From contig PDZS01000024.1 in the NCBI GenBank assembly GCA_002753225.1, forward strand, positions 1 to 64,000: a stretch of 64,000 nucleotides of DNA, given 5' to 3'. Source of the DNA: Deltaproteobacteria bacterium YD0425bin51 (GTDB lineage Bacteria > Desulfobacterota > Desulfobacteria > Desulfobacterales > YD0425bin51). Position 1 is the stretch's first letter. The number at the start of each line of letters is the position of its first letter. Both the position numbers and the translations under genes were made by a program. The notes beneath the pieces were generated by a model. It was not told the origin of the DNA. It worked only from the letters and a program-made list of their open reading frames with translations, and searched no databases. Positions 17,860 through 27,557 of this stretch are shown here, one piece after another.

Positions 17860-19053
17860 ATGTTTATAGATTTTTTTTACAAATTAAAAGATTCAGGTAT
17901 TCCTGTTACTCCAACAGCTTTTTTGACATTGCATAAAGCTTTAAAGACAGGTCTTGTTGAATCAATAGATGATTTTTATATTGGCGCAAGGTCAATTTTA
18001 ATTAAAAGCGAACGCTATTTTGACCTTTTTGACAAGCTTTTTGCAAATCATTTTGAAGGGGCTGAACTTAAAGATGTAGACGCCATGTATATAGATGATC
18101 TGACAAAAGCGTTACTGGACGAATGGCTGAAAGATCCTGAAGCTCTGGCTGACGCTTTGGGTTTAGATAAGGATGCGGCAAGTAAACTCACACCTGAACA
18201 GCTTATTGAATATTTTAAGGAAAGGCTTAAAGATCAAAAAGAGCGCCATGCAGGGGGGAATAGGTGGATTGGAACAGGAGGAACATCTCCTGTTGGTCAT
18301 TCTGGACACCATCCTGGAGGAATGAGGATTGGAGGAATATCAAGAGGAAAATCTGCTGTTAAAGTTGCAATGGAAAGAAGATATAAGGATTATTCCCAGA
18401 CAGGCATTCTTACTCAGGCTATGGTTGGAGAGGCATTAAAAAGGCTTAGAAATATGGTTCCATCAGGACCAAAAGATAGAGTAAATGTCGAAGAAACCAT
18501 ATATCATACAATGAGAAATGCAGGGGAAATTGAAATCATTTTTGACAGAAGCCTAAAAGACAAATTAAAGATAATTCTCTGTATTGATAATGGAGGTTGG
18601 TCTATGGATCCATACATACCAGTAGTTCAGACTCTTTTTGACTACGCTAGAGCTCAATTTAAGGATCTAAAAACCTATTTTTTTCATAATACAATTTATG
18701 GAACTCTATGGATTGATCCATCAAGATGCAAAAAGCCTAAGAAAGCAGATGAATTTACACGTTTTGATCCAGAAACAAGATTAATCATTGTTGGAGATGC
18801 CAGTATGGCTCCCTATGAATTGTGGGCAAGAGACGGCTCTATTCATATAGAAGAACGAAGCGGAATGCCTAGTATTGACAGGCTTAAATTTTTAGCAAAT
18901 ACCTTCAAACATTCTGTATGGCTTAATCCAATTTTGTCAGATATGTGGGGTTATACATCAACCATTAATATGATTCGTCAGATATTTCCAATGTTTGAAC
19001 TGTCTTTAGACGGACTGGAAAAAGCTATAAAATATTTAATGTCTAAAAATTAA
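17860..19053 (+). CDS. VWA-domain protein of the CoxE/COG3825 group
   Basis: The N-terminal half is helical (FYKLKDSGIPVTPTAFLTLHKAL...), followed by a glycine-rich linker (about residues 126-160). The C-terminal VWA-like domain has ILCIDNGGWSMDPY in place of the classic DxSxS MIDAS loop; a relaxed MIDAS is usual in this group. TRLIIVGDASMAPYEL and the C-terminal SVWLNPI fit MoxR-partner proteins. The length is 397 aa. It is the last gene of the MetE-like/MoxR/VWA operon and ends 3 bases from the convergent hydrolase gene, with no clear terminator between them. Confidence 0.82.
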   Translation: MFIDFFYKLKDSGIPVTPTAFLTLHKALKTGLVESIDDFYIGARSILIKSERYFDLFDKLFANHFEGAELKDVDAMYIDDLTKALLDEWLKDPEALADALGLDKDAASKLTPEQLIEYFKERLKDQKERHAGGNRWIGTGGTSPVGHSGHHPGGMRIGGISRGKSAVKVAMERRYKDYSQTGILTQAMVGEALKRLRNMVPSGPKDRVNVEETIYHTMRNAGEIEIIFDRSLKDKLKIILCIDNGGWSMDPYIPVVQTLFDYARAQFKDLKTYFFHNTIYGTLWIDPSRCKKPKKADEFTRFDPETRLIIVGDASMAPYELWARDGSIHIEERSGMPSIDRLKFLANTFKHSVWLNPILSDMWGYTSTINMIRQIFPMFELSLDGLEKAIKYLMSKN

Positions 19054-19056
19054 TAT

Positions 19057-20004
19057 CTATTTTGCATGAATAAAATCAGTTATAATTTTTGCTAAAAACT
19101 CAGTATTATCTGGTGCTAAAATATCTCCTGCAAGTATATGATTATTATCATTCAAAGATTTTTCTATTTTTACTATCTTCTTTTGCTTTGAACCTAATTT
19201 ACTTTGTACATATTCGAGTTTATTAATATTTATAATACTATCTTTTGGAGAAAAAATAGTAAGCACAGGTATATTAATTTTTTCTAATTTGGATTTTCTT
19301 ACCATTTTAACTAGTTCCATCATAGGAATAGCAGCTATATAAGGATAAGACATTGTCCAATAACCTGCATGTTTTGAGTTTAAAGGCTTCCACGTTATAT
19401 TTTTACCAGCAATTAATGGCACAATATACTTTGCACCTGGAAGTGTTATAAATTCAGATCTATAATCTTTTAAGCCAAAATTTGGAGATAACAAGACAAG
19501 ACTATAAATATTGTTTGCATCTTCCCTTTGGGCTAGCCAAGTTGCAAGAGTGCCACCTGTTGATGAGCCTATTATAACTACTTTTTCCCCTATCCTTCTT
19601 CCTATTTCAAGAGCTTCAAGAGCATCACCTAACCAATCATTCATTGTTGCTTTGGCTAAAGACTCACCATCTAAACCATGTCCAGTAAGCCTTGTATAAA
19701 ATAAATTTGCACCAATTTTTTTAGCTATAATATCTGCAAGAGGATATGTTTCCTGCCTGGTACCAGTAAAGCCGTGAATATAAATTATTGAAAATTTAGT
19801 TTTATCTTTTTTCTGGGGATTTGCCCAAATAATAGTTTTTTCAGTTTTAAGGCGAAGGTTTGGAACTTTTGATTCATTTTCTTTAATATAAGACACAATA
19901 TCAATAGGAATATTTTTTTCCAATTTAACTGTGTCTACAGAATTATTACATGATGTAAATAAGAGTAAAGCAATAAATGTCAAAATTTTCTTTAAATTTT
20001 CCAT
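19057..20004 (-). CDS. Alpha/beta hydrolase, probable lipoprotein
   Basis: The N-terminus MENLKKILTFIALLLFTSC has a short hydrophobic stretch ending in a cysteine with a lipobox-like FTSC, so export and lipid anchoring are likely. The hydrolase core has FSIIYIHGFTGTRQET (oxyanion strand), the nucleophile elbow GSSTGG, an Asp in FSPKDSI, and a His in DNNHIL. It resembles monoacylglycerol lipase/carboxylesterase enzymes. The length is 315 aa. It is a single gene, divergent from the kinase at 20127. The ester substrate is not known. Confidence 0.8.
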   Translation of the reverse strand: MENLKKILTFIALLLFTSCNNSVDTVKLEKNIPIDIVSYIKENESKVPNLRLKTEKTIIWANPQKKDKTKFSIIYIHGFTGTRQETYPLADIIAKKIGANLFYTRLTGHGLDGESLAKATMNDWLGDALEALEIGRRIGEKVVIIGSSTGGTLATWLAQREDANNIYSLVLLSPNFGLKDYRSEFITLPGAKYIVPLIAGKNITWKPLNSKHAGYWTMSYPYIAAIPMMELVKMVRKSKLEKINIPVLTIFSPKDSIININKLEYVQSKLGSKQKKIVKIEKSLNDNNHILAGDILAPDNTEFLAKIITDFIHAK

Positions 20005-20054
20005 AAAATGTAATCCCTATATAAATTGATTACGATAAAATGATCAAAATTTAC

Positions 20055-20084
20055 TTGACAATATCAAGACCTAAAACATATATC
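20055..20084 (+). promoter_or_regulatory. Putative sigma70-type promoter for the BarA-like kinase
   Basis: A perfect TTGACA (20055-20060) and TATATC (20079-20084) with an 18-base spacer lie about 43 bases before the ATG at 20127. This supports translation from 20127 and not from the in-frame ATG at 20040, which would be upstream of the promoter. Confidence 0.45.
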
Positions 20085-20126
20085 AATGTCAAAATACATA
20101 TAAATATAAAAAAAGGAATTATAATT

Positions 20127-23100
20127 ATGCTTAGGCGTTTCCGCAATCATTCCATTAAATTTAAGCTAAAATTCACAATAGCAGTAAGCAATATTCTCGT
20201 ATTAATTTTAGTTTCAAGCGCTCTGGTTTTTTATTTTCATAGCCAATCCACTAAAATGTTAGATTTAGATAATAAAAGAATGGTTGAATATATAGCCATG
20301 ATTAACACTAAATTATTAGAAAGAAATGATAAAAATGCCATAACTGAAAACCTGAACTCTTTGATTGTAAATCAGAACATTGCATTTGTTCAGGTTCTTG
20401 ATAAAAATGGCAAATCAATTGCAGAATATACGCGTACGGGTGATATATTAAATAGATGTCCTATTGAAAAGCATAGCAGCGTATATACAAATGATATAAC
20501 TCTTAAAGACGGTATAATAGGCAAAGTAGTCATGAATACTGATATAAAAGGAGTAATTGATCATGTTAAAACAACATTTTATATAATTGTTGCAATTAAA
20601 GTCTTAGTCCTTTTTGTTGCCCTTATATTAGCAGGCTTAATAGCAAGAGCCATATCTGATCCTATTTTAACACTTGCAAAAAAATTTAGAAAAATATCAC
20701 AAAACAAGGATTATTCTATTAGGGCAGAATGGAATTATAGTGATGAAATCGGAGAACTCGTTAAAGCATTTAATGAAATGCTTTCAGAAATCCAGCTTAG
20801 GGATACTGAACTTGCAAGACATAGGGATAATTTAGAAGCAGAAGTTTGCGAGCGCACTCATGAGTTATCTGCATCCAGAGATTTTCTTCAACTTCTAATG
20901 GATACAATTCCTGCTCCTATTTTTTATCAAGATCATAATGGAATTTTTCTTGGCTGCAATAGCGTTTATGCTAAATGGGTTGGAATTTCTAAGGAAGAAA
21001 TAATAGGCAAAAAACTTGAACATTTATGTCCTTCAAATCAAGTTGAAATAGTTGCTAAAACAGGGATAAAGCGTTTTAATGCTAACAGTTCATGCGGTCA
21101 TGAACTTAAAATTGCAGGTTCAAAAGACTGTTCTGATTCATATATGCTGCTCTACAGCGCTCCATATCATTTAAATTATAAAGATGAAAAAGGAATTGTA
21201 GGAGTTTTATTGGATATTACTGATCTTAAGAATGCTGAGCAGAATTTAAAGGTTGCCAAAGAAGAGGCTGAAGCTGCAAATAAGGCAAAGAGTGAATTTT
21301 TAGCTAATATGAGCCATGAAATTCGTACTCCTATGAATGCAATTATTGGTATGGGCGACCTTATTTTAGGGACACCTTTGGATAATAAGCAAAGAGAATA
21401 TATTAATGTGATAAGGGCATCTTCCCGTTCTTTGCTATCTTTAATAAACGATATTCTGGATTTTTCAAAAATTGAAGCAGGAAAATTAGATATAGAATCC
21501 GCACCATTCAAACTTAGAGACTTGTTGGATGAAATTTCTGATAATTTTAGAGAAATTGTATCGAAAAAAAGGATTGAGTTTATCATAGATGTTCCATTAG
21601 ATGCTCCTGATGGACTAGTTGGTGATTCCCTCAGGCTCCGTCAAATTTTAATAAATCTAATAAGTAACGCCTTTAAATTCACAGACAAAGGAGAAATTTA
21701 TCTTAAAATAACAATTGAAAAAATTGATGAAGATAATGCTTTTATTGGTTTTTCTGTTTCAGATACAGGAATTGGCATTTCCCGTGAAACAAAAAACATC
21801 CTTTTCAATGCTTTCACACAGGCAGACAGTTCAACTTCACGTAAATACGGAGGTACTGGTTTAGGTCTTACCATAAGCCAAAAACTTGTCAGGATGATGG
21901 GTGGAGATGGTATTAATGTAGAAAGCCAATTAGGCTCTGGAAGCACCTTTTCCTTTAAATGTAAATTTGGTATCAAAGCTTTTACAGAAAAACGGAACTG
22001 GATATTTCCAAAACAGATCAAACAACTCAATGCATTAATCATTGAAGACAATGACGCAAGTTTTATGGTTTTAGACCGGATGCTTGATAATTTCGGCATA
22101 AACAGAAAGCGTGTAATTAATGGCGAAGATGCTCTATCACTAATTATAAAAAGCAATTCATCAGAGCCATTTGATATATTGCTTATCGATTATTATCTTC
22201 CAGGAAAAAACGGTTTAGAAGTTTCCATTGAAATATTTCAAAACAAAGCAATTAAAAAAATTCCAATTATTATGATGAGCGCCTACGGAGGACAAAGTGA
22301 AATTGAAATGTCTCAAAAAGCAGGTGTCTCATCTTTCCTATTTAAACCCATAAAACAGTCTGCTCTTTTTGATGCAATAATGGCTTCTTTTGGTATTACT
22401 GTTGATGTAAAAACAAAACGTGATCTTATTTTAGGAACAAGAGAATTTGAAGGAACAAAAATTTTACTTGCTGAAGACAACAGCGCAAATCAAATAGTTG
22501 CTTGTGAAGTACTTTCTCAGGCAGGTCTTGTAGTAGATATTGCTGAAAATGGAAGCCAAGCCATAGAATATTTTCAAAAAAATAATTACTCAGCTATACT
22601 TATGGATGTTCAAATGCCAGGTATGTGCGGCATAGAAGCAACAAAAAAAATCAGGGATATGGAAAACAATAAAGAAAATTCATCTCACATACCAATTATA
22701 GCAATGACAGCAAATGCTATGAAAGGTGACAGGGAAAAATGCTTGGATGCAGGTATGGATGACTATGTAAGCAAGCCTATAGATCGTCTGGAACTTTTTA
22801 GAGCGCTTCATAAATGGATTCCTATAGAAAAAAGACCTGGCTGGGCTTTAAAAAGTAAACCTTTTACTTTAGTATCTGAACAATCAGTTTTTCCTTCAGA
22901 ACTTCCTGGAATAGATGTTGCAGATGGATTAAAGCGCCTTGGGGTTACATGGGAAGTATTTCAAAAAATGCTCCATTCAATTATTAAAGATCAAGAAACT
23001 GTTCTTGATAATTTAAGAAACTCAATTAAAAAATCAGATGCTAATGAAATCAAACTTTATGCCCATACAATGGCAGGAGCTAGTGGAAATATGGCAGCTC

Positions 23101-23507
23101 ATGCACTTTATAACCATGCAAAAAAACTTGAACGTGCAGCAGCAGAATTACCTACTCCTGATTTATATCCCTTGTTTGAAGAACTTGAAAAGGAATTTAC
23201 TATTGTTAAAAACTCCATATCCTCTATAAAAACAAATCATGAGGAGGATTTAGAAATTAGTAAACAAACATCTGAAACATTGGTAGATGTCAGTAAGCTA
23301 ATTGAAAATCTAAACGAACTTATGACCCAGATAAAAAAGTCAAAGCCTGCAGAAATAATGAAAGCAATGAATGTGTTAGTTAATAAATCCATTCCTGAAG
23401 CCTTAAATGAAGATTTTGAAAAACTTCAGAAACATATTAATTACTATCGTTATAAGGATGCTCAGATCATTTTGTCAGATATGATCCAAAAAATTCAACT
23501 CAAATAA
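20127..23507 (+). CDS. BarA-like hybrid sensor kinase (HAMP-PAS-kinase-two receivers-HPt)
   Basis: Two membrane helices (about residues 15-38 and 150-175) flank a short periplasmic domain. They are followed by HAMP (AKKFRKISQNKDYSIRAEW), PAS (LLMDTIPAPIFYQDHNG), HisKA with H397 in [14 protein letters not shown] (DTGIGI, GGTGLGL), receiver 1 (LLIDYYLPGKNGLE), receiver 2 (LMDVQMPGMCGIE) and an HPt domain with H980 (AHTMAGASGN). This is the complete phosphorelay of BarA/ArcB-type kinases. AAAAGGA lies 9 bases before ATG 20127. A receiver-kinase gene follows after 11 bases, so the pair is probably co-expressed. Confidence 0.92.
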   Translation: MLRRFRNHSIKFKLKFTIAVSNILVLILVSSALVFYFHSQSTKMLDLDNKRMVEYIAMINTKLLERNDKNAITENLNSLIVNQNIAFVQVLDKNGKSIAEYTRTGDILNRCPIEKHSSVYTNDITLKDGIIGKVVMNTDIKGVIDHVKTTFYIIVAIKVLVLFVALILAGLIARAISDPILTLAKKFRKISQNKDYSIRAEWNYSDEIGELVKAFNEMLSEIQLRDTELARHRDNLEAEVCERTHELSASRDFLQLLMDTIPAPIFYQDHNGIFLGCNSVYAKWVGISKEEIIGKKLEHLCPSNQVEIVAKTGIKRFNANSSCGHELKIAGSKDCSDSYMLLYSAPYHLNYKDEKGIVGVLLDITDLKNAEQNLKVAKEEAEAANKAKSEFLANMSHEIRTPMNAIIGMGDLILGTPLDNKQREYINVIRASSRSLLSLINDILDFSKIEAGKLDIESAPFKLRDLLDEISDNFREIVSKKRIEFIIDVPLDAPDGLVGDSLRLRQILINLISNAFKFTDKGEIYLKITIEKIDEDNAFIGFSVSDTGIGISRETKNILFNAFTQADSSTSRKYGGTGLGLTISQKLVRMMGGDGINVESQLGSGSTFSFKCKFGIKAFTEKRNWIFPKQIKQLNALIIEDNDASFMVLDRMLDNFGINRKRVINGEDALSLIIKSNSSEPFDILLIDYYLPGKNGLEVSIEIFQNKAIKKIPIIMMSAYGGQSEIEMSQKAGVSSFLFKPIKQSALFDAIMASFGITVDVKTKRDLILGTREFEGTKILLAEDNSANQIVACEVLSQAGLVVDIAENGSQAIEYFQKNNYSAILMDVQMPGMCGIEATKKIRDMENNKENSSHIPIIAMTANAMKGDREKCLDAGMDDYVSKPIDRLELFRALHKWIPIEKRPGWALKSKPFTLVSEQSVFPSELPGIDVADGLKRLGVTWEVFQKMLHSIIKDQETVLDNLRNSIKKSDANEIKLYAHTMAGASGNMAAHALYNHAKKLERAAAELPTPDLYPLFEELEKEFTIVKNSISSIKTNHEEDLEISKQTSETLVDVSKLIENLNELMTQIKKSKPAEIMKAMNVLVNKSIPEALNEDFEKLQKHINYYRYKDAQIILSDMIQKIQLK

Positions 23508-23518
23508 GGAGACAGCTA

Positions 23519-24736
23519 ATGAATGAGATGACTCAGAATATGATACTTATAGTAGATGATGCAAAAGAAAACATTGATATACTTTTCCAAGCTCTTGTCA
23601 ATGATTATGAACTAGGAGTTGCCATAAATGGAGAAAACGCACTTGAGTATATATCATCTAATCCTCCTGATTTAATTCTTCTGGATATTATGATGCCAGG
23701 AATGGATGGGTTTGAAGTGTGCAGGAGACTTAAAGCAAATTCAGAAACTTGTGATATACCTGTAATTTTTCTTTCAGCCATGAATGAAGTTGAAAATAAA
23801 ACCGCAGGATTTGAGGCAGGCGCGGTTGATTACATTACCAAACCCTTTGAAATTTCAGAAGTTAAAGCAAGGGTTAGAACGCATCTGGATTTAAGAAATG
23901 CCCTAAAAACTATAAACCAGTATAACCGCAAACTTGAAGAAATAGTTGAACAAAGAACAAAAGAGCTTATCAGAACTGAGCGAAGAGCTGCATTCAGTTT
24001 ACTTATTCAAGGGATTGTCCATAATCTGAAAAACCCTTTGCATGGTATTCTAGGAAGCAGCGATGTAATTCTATCTCATACTAAAATTCTTAAAAATATT
24101 TCTGAAACTCTTCCTGAAAAAAGTAAAAAAGATATTTTAGAACGTGTAAATAAAGTATCATCCTTTACAGAAATAATTCAAAAGGCAGGCAATCAATTAC
24201 TTGGAATGATTAATTCAATGATGTCCAAAAGCCGTTCAGATAAAAGTGAAGAAATAGCTGTTGTAAACCTGAATGACATTCTTAGCCAAGAACTGGATTT
24301 TCTAAATGCTGACCAAAAATTTAAGCATAAAATAAATAAGCAGATTCTTTTAAATCCAAAGCCGCTGACAATAAAAGTTGTTCCTTCAGAAATAGCACAG
24401 GTTTTTCAAAATCTTGCTAGAAACGCCATTCATGCACTTTGGAATCAAAATGAAGCTTCTATAACTTTTGAATCAGGTTTAGATGAAAGTTCCATATGGT
24501 TTTCAATAGAAGACAATGGTCCTGGAATACCTGATGATATACTTCCAGCTATTTTTGATCCATTTTTTACAACAAAACCCAAAATGGGTGAAGCTAAATC
24601 CAATGCACCAGAAGGAACAGGCTTAGGATTACACTCCTGTTTGGAAATTGTAAAAACTTATAGTGGAAGTATTGATGTAAAGACCCAAATAGGTAAAGGG
24701 ACAAAGTTTACTGTTTATCTGCCTTGTAAAATTTGA
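23519..24736 (+). CDS. Receiver-histidine kinase fusion
   Basis: The N-terminal receiver has LIVDDAKENIDIL and LILLDIMMPGMDGFEVC; it is followed by a coiled linker, a phosphorylation helix with the likely acceptor His in GIVHNLKNPLHGILGS, and a GHKL domain (NLARNAIHAL, DNGPGIPDD, GTGLGLHSC). There is no membrane segment, so it is a cytosolic kinase controlled by its own receiver. AAGGAG precedes the ATG by 7 bases, and the gene sits 11 bases after the BarA-like kinase, whose HPt domain is a plausible phosphoryl donor. Length 405 aa. Confidence 0.9.
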   Translation: MNEMTQNMILIVDDAKENIDILFQALVNDYELGVAINGENALEYISSNPPDLILLDIMMPGMDGFEVCRRLKANSETCDIPVIFLSAMNEVENKTAGFEAGAVDYITKPFEISEVKARVRTHLDLRNALKTINQYNRKLEEIVEQRTKELIRTERRAAFSLLIQGIVHNLKNPLHGILGSSDVILSHTKILKNISETLPEKSKKDILERVNKVSSFTEIIQKAGNQLLGMINSMMSKSRSDKSEEIAVVNLNDILSQELDFLNADQKFKHKINKQILLNPKPLTIKVVPSEIAQVFQNLARNAIHALWNQNEASITFESGLDESSIWFSIEDNGPGIPDDILPAIFDPFFTTKPKMGEAKSNAPEGTGLGLHSCLEIVKTYSGSIDVKTQIGKGTKFTVYLPCKI

Positions 24737-24761
24737 ACCTAAAATACCCTGATTCTGGTCT

Positions 24762-25262
24762 TTATTTTAATATTGATAAAGCTTTTTCATAATCAGGCTC
24801 TTGACCTATTTCAGGAACTAATTGTGTATAAACTATTTTTTTATCTGTGTTTATAATAATTACTGCTCTAGCAAATAATCCTGCAAGAGGACCGTCTGCA
24901 ATCCTAACTCCATATTTATCTCCAAATGATCTGTTCCTTAGCTCAGATACTGATATAACATTATTCAATCCTTCAGCTGCACAAAATCTTTGATGGGCAA
25001 ATGGTAAATCCATTGAAGCACAAAGCACTACTGCATTACCAAATTCATTAATTATAGTATTAAATTTTCTGACACTCATTGCACAAACAGGAGTATCTAT
25101 ACTTGGGAATATATTTAATACTATTTTTTTACCATCAAAATCCTTTAAAGATACATCTTTTAAATCAGTTTTTGTAAGAATAAAATCAGGCGCTATATCA
25201 TTTATTTTAGGAAGTTCGCCTATGGTATTTATTGTTTTCCCCTTTAATGTAATTTCAGACAT
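24762..25262 (-). CDS. tpx: Thiol peroxidase Tpx
   Basis: An atypical 2-Cys peroxiredoxin of 166 aa. The peroxidatic Cys is C60 in PSIDTPVCAMSVRKF, and the resolving Cys is C94 in HQRFCAAEG, at the same spacing as Escherichia coli Tpx. It should reduce H2O2 and organic hydroperoxides using thioredoxin. AAGGAGAT precedes the ATG. It lies 11 bases after the end of a hybrid kinase gene on the same strand, so it may be transcribed with it. Confidence 0.95.
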   Translation of the reverse strand: MSEITLKGKTINTIGELPKINDIAPDFILTKTDLKDVSLKDFDGKKIVLNIFPSIDTPVCAMSVRKFNTIINEFGNAVVLCASMDLPFAHQRFCAAEGLNNVISVSELRNRSFGDKYGVRIADGPLAGLFARAVIIINTDKKIVYTQLVPEIGQEPDYEKALSILK

Positions 25263-25273
25263 TTTTTATCTCC

Positions 25274-27478
25274 TTATTTAAATAATTTTATAGATTCAAA
25301 TACTTGATTTAAAGCTTGATTAAACTCATCTATAAGCCCATCAAGCTCGTTTAAATTATTATTTTTTGCTCCTAATTCAAGTTTATAAGCAGCAGAAGAA
25401 AGCAAATTAGCTGATAAATTACCTGCCACTCCTTTAAGATTGTGGCTAGTTCTATAAATTTTGTTAATATCCCCATTTATTTTTGCTTCCTTTAATTCAT
25501 CATAAAGGTTTTTATATTCATTGGCAAAATCAATTAAAAGATCCTTAAAAAGTTTTCTATTGCCTAACATTCTCTTTAATCCCTGCTCAATATCAATTCC
25601 GGGTAAATTTTTAGCCAGATTATTATTATTTTTTATAATTTCTTGCTTATTAACAATTTTAATTTCAGATTCAGATTCTTTTTTGGAAATTTTAATCCAT
25701 TTTGCCAAAGTTGAAAATAATTTATCAGGATCTATTGGTTTACTTACATAGTCATTCATTCCTGAATCAAAACATTTTTCTTTTTCTTCAGAAAGAGCAT
25801 GAGCAGTCATTGCAATAATTGGCAAATCCACAAATTTTGAAATTTTACGAATAAGCTTAGTTGTTTCAAATCCATCAATTTCAGGCATTTGAATATCCAT
25901 TAAAACTGCATTAAAGGTATTATGATTTATTATTTCAATTGCCTCTCTGCCATTATTGGCGACATTTACAATAAATCCCTTATGCTCTAATAGTTCTTGA
26001 GCCACTTGCTGATTAATTTTGTTGTCTTCCACAAGAAGAATTGTTGTTCCTGAAAAGTTTATTCCTTGAATATCAATTGGCGATTCTTTAGCTTGCTTCT
26101 TCTGATTTTTACTTTTATTTAAGCTAACTGAAAAACTAAACGAACTTCCTTTTTGGGGTTCACTTTCAACAATTATTTCACCCCCCATCATTTCAACTAG
26201 CTTTTTAGATATAGTTAATCCAAGTCCTGTACCTCCATATTTCCTTGTTGTTGAAAGATCTGCTTGAGTGAATGATTGAAATATTTTTTTTATCTGATCT
26301 TGATTCATTCCAATCCCTGTATCTTTAACTGAAAATTTAAGGATTATTTGTTTTTCTTCTTCCCTTATAATTGTAGTTTCAATAATAATTTTACCAGAAT
26401 CTGTAAATTTTACTGCATTATTGGTCAAATTAATTAGAACTTGCCCTAATCTTAAAGGATCTCCAATCAAGCAAACAGGAACATCTTTATCTGTATTAAA
26501 ACTAAGTTCAATTCCTTTTTCTTGGGCTTTAAAGCTTATTATGTTAGAAACATTATCCAATATATTGTTTAAATCAAACTCGATAAATTCCAAATCAAGT
26601 TTACCTGCTTCAATCTTCGAAAAATCTAAAATATCATTAATTATTCCAAGCAGAGACCGACTAGAATTTTTTATTTTTACTAAATAGTCTTCTTGTTTAG
26701 AAGTTAAGTTTGTCTGTAATGAAAGTTCTGTTAAACCAATAATTGCATTCATTGGTGTTCGAATTTCATGACTCATATTAGCTAAAAATTGACTTTTTGC
26801 TTGATTGGCTGATTCAGCAATTTCACGAGCTTTTTGTGCATTATCTTTTTCCTGTTTGATAAGCTTGTTATTTATAAAATCTTTTCTAGAATAATCTTCC
26901 ATCATATAACCTGCAAATCCTCCAATTATAACAGAAGATATAAGAAAAAAATTATGATTAATTAATAGATGAAATGGATTTAGATGTAGAGTTAATTCAA
27001 ATAGAATATAGGTTATGATAATTATCAAAGAAGTAATCGTTGCATATATGAATCTTAGTCCTGAAAAGACATAAATCCACATGATTACAAGCAAAATTCC
27101 TGTTGGATAAAAAGATATTACTTCATTATTTCCTATTAACAACATTGTAATAATTCCAAATCCAGCTATAAATCCTGCAATACTCATAAAAAAGAGCATA
27201 TATCTTGAAAAAAAAGGAAAAAAACTGATTACTAGGAAAATAAATAGTGATGGTAAGACAAAAACAAATCGAATAAAGAAAAAGTGATATATACGCTCAG
27301 GAACTATTAGTTTGTCCAAAACAGCAAAAAGTAAATAAAGAGTCATTCCTAAAACTAAAGCTAGTCGTATCTGAAAAAGAGTTTTTTTAAAGTAATGAGT
27401 TAAAAATTCATTTTCAAGCGTTGGATCAGAAAATGCCAGTGTAATAATATTTTGATGATTATCTAATGTATTTGTCAT
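25274..27478 (-). CDS. Multi-helix membrane hybrid kinase with receiver and HPt
   Basis: Six or so hydrophobic helices fill residues 35-192 with almost no periplasmic loop, so the sensor is within the membrane. A coiled linker leads to HisKA (H237 in [10 protein letters not shown]), GHKL (DTGIGM, GGTGLGL), a receiver ([22 protein letters not shown], about 475-595) and an HPt domain ([10 protein letters not shown], about residue 670). The length is 734 aa. It is followed after 11 bases by tpx, suggesting a signal linked to redox or membrane state, although this is only context. The start region overlaps the divergent panC promoter; no clear ribosome site was seen. Confidence 0.92.
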   Translation of the reverse strand: MTNTLDNHQNIITLAFSDPTLENEFLTHYFKKTLFQIRLALVLGMTLYLLFAVLDKLIVPERIYHFFFIRFVFVLPSLFIFLVISFFPFFSRYMLFFMSIAGFIAGFGIITMLLIGNNEVISFYPTGILLVIMWIYVFSGLRFIYATITSLIIIITYILFELTLHLNPFHLLINHNFFLISSVIIGGFAGYMMEDYSRKDFINNKLIKQEKDNAQKAREIAESANQAKSQFLANMSHEIRTPMNAIIGLTELSLQTNLTSKQEDYLVKIKNSSRSLLGIINDILDFSKIEAGKLDLEFIEFDLNNILDNVSNIISFKAQEKGIELSFNTDKDVPVCLIGDPLRLGQVLINLTNNAVKFTDSGKIIIETTIIREEEKQIILKFSVKDTGIGMNQDQIKKIFQSFTQADLSTTRKYGGTGLGLTISKKLVEMMGGEIIVESEPQKGSSFSFSVSLNKSKNQKKQAKESPIDIQGINFSGTTILLVEDNKINQQVAQELLEHKGFIVNVANNGREAIEIINHNTFNAVLMDIQMPEIDGFETTKLIRKISKFVDLPIIAMTAHALSEEKEKCFDSGMNDYVSKPIDPDKLFSTLAKWIKISKKESESEIKIVNKQEIIKNNNNLAKNLPGIDIEQGLKRMLGNRKLFKDLLIDFANEYKNLYDELKEAKINGDINKIYRTSHNLKGVAGNLSANLLSSAAYKLELGAKNNNLNELDGLIDEFNQALNQVFESIKLFK

Positions 27479-27491
27479 TATTTATACTCTA

Positions 27492-27519
27492 TTGACATTT
27501 ATACCATGTTGCTTTAAAA
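27492..27519 (+). promoter_or_regulatory. Putative promoter of panC
   Basis: TTGACA (27492-27497) is followed 16 bases later by TTAAAA (27514-27519). The -10 is weak. If real, the TTG at 27492 is a -35 element and not a start codon, which places translation downstream at the GGAGG site (27546-27550). Confidence 0.35.
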
Positions 27520-27557
27520 GACAATTAATTTTAACTGTTTTTATTGGAGGTTTAATT

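Noticed and set aside
20040..20126. In-frame ATG at 20040 as start of the BarA-like kinase
   Set aside because: It lies upstream of a good -35/-10 pair (20055-20084), has no ribosome site, and adds a 29-residue non-family extension; ATG 20127 has AAAAGGA at proper distance.
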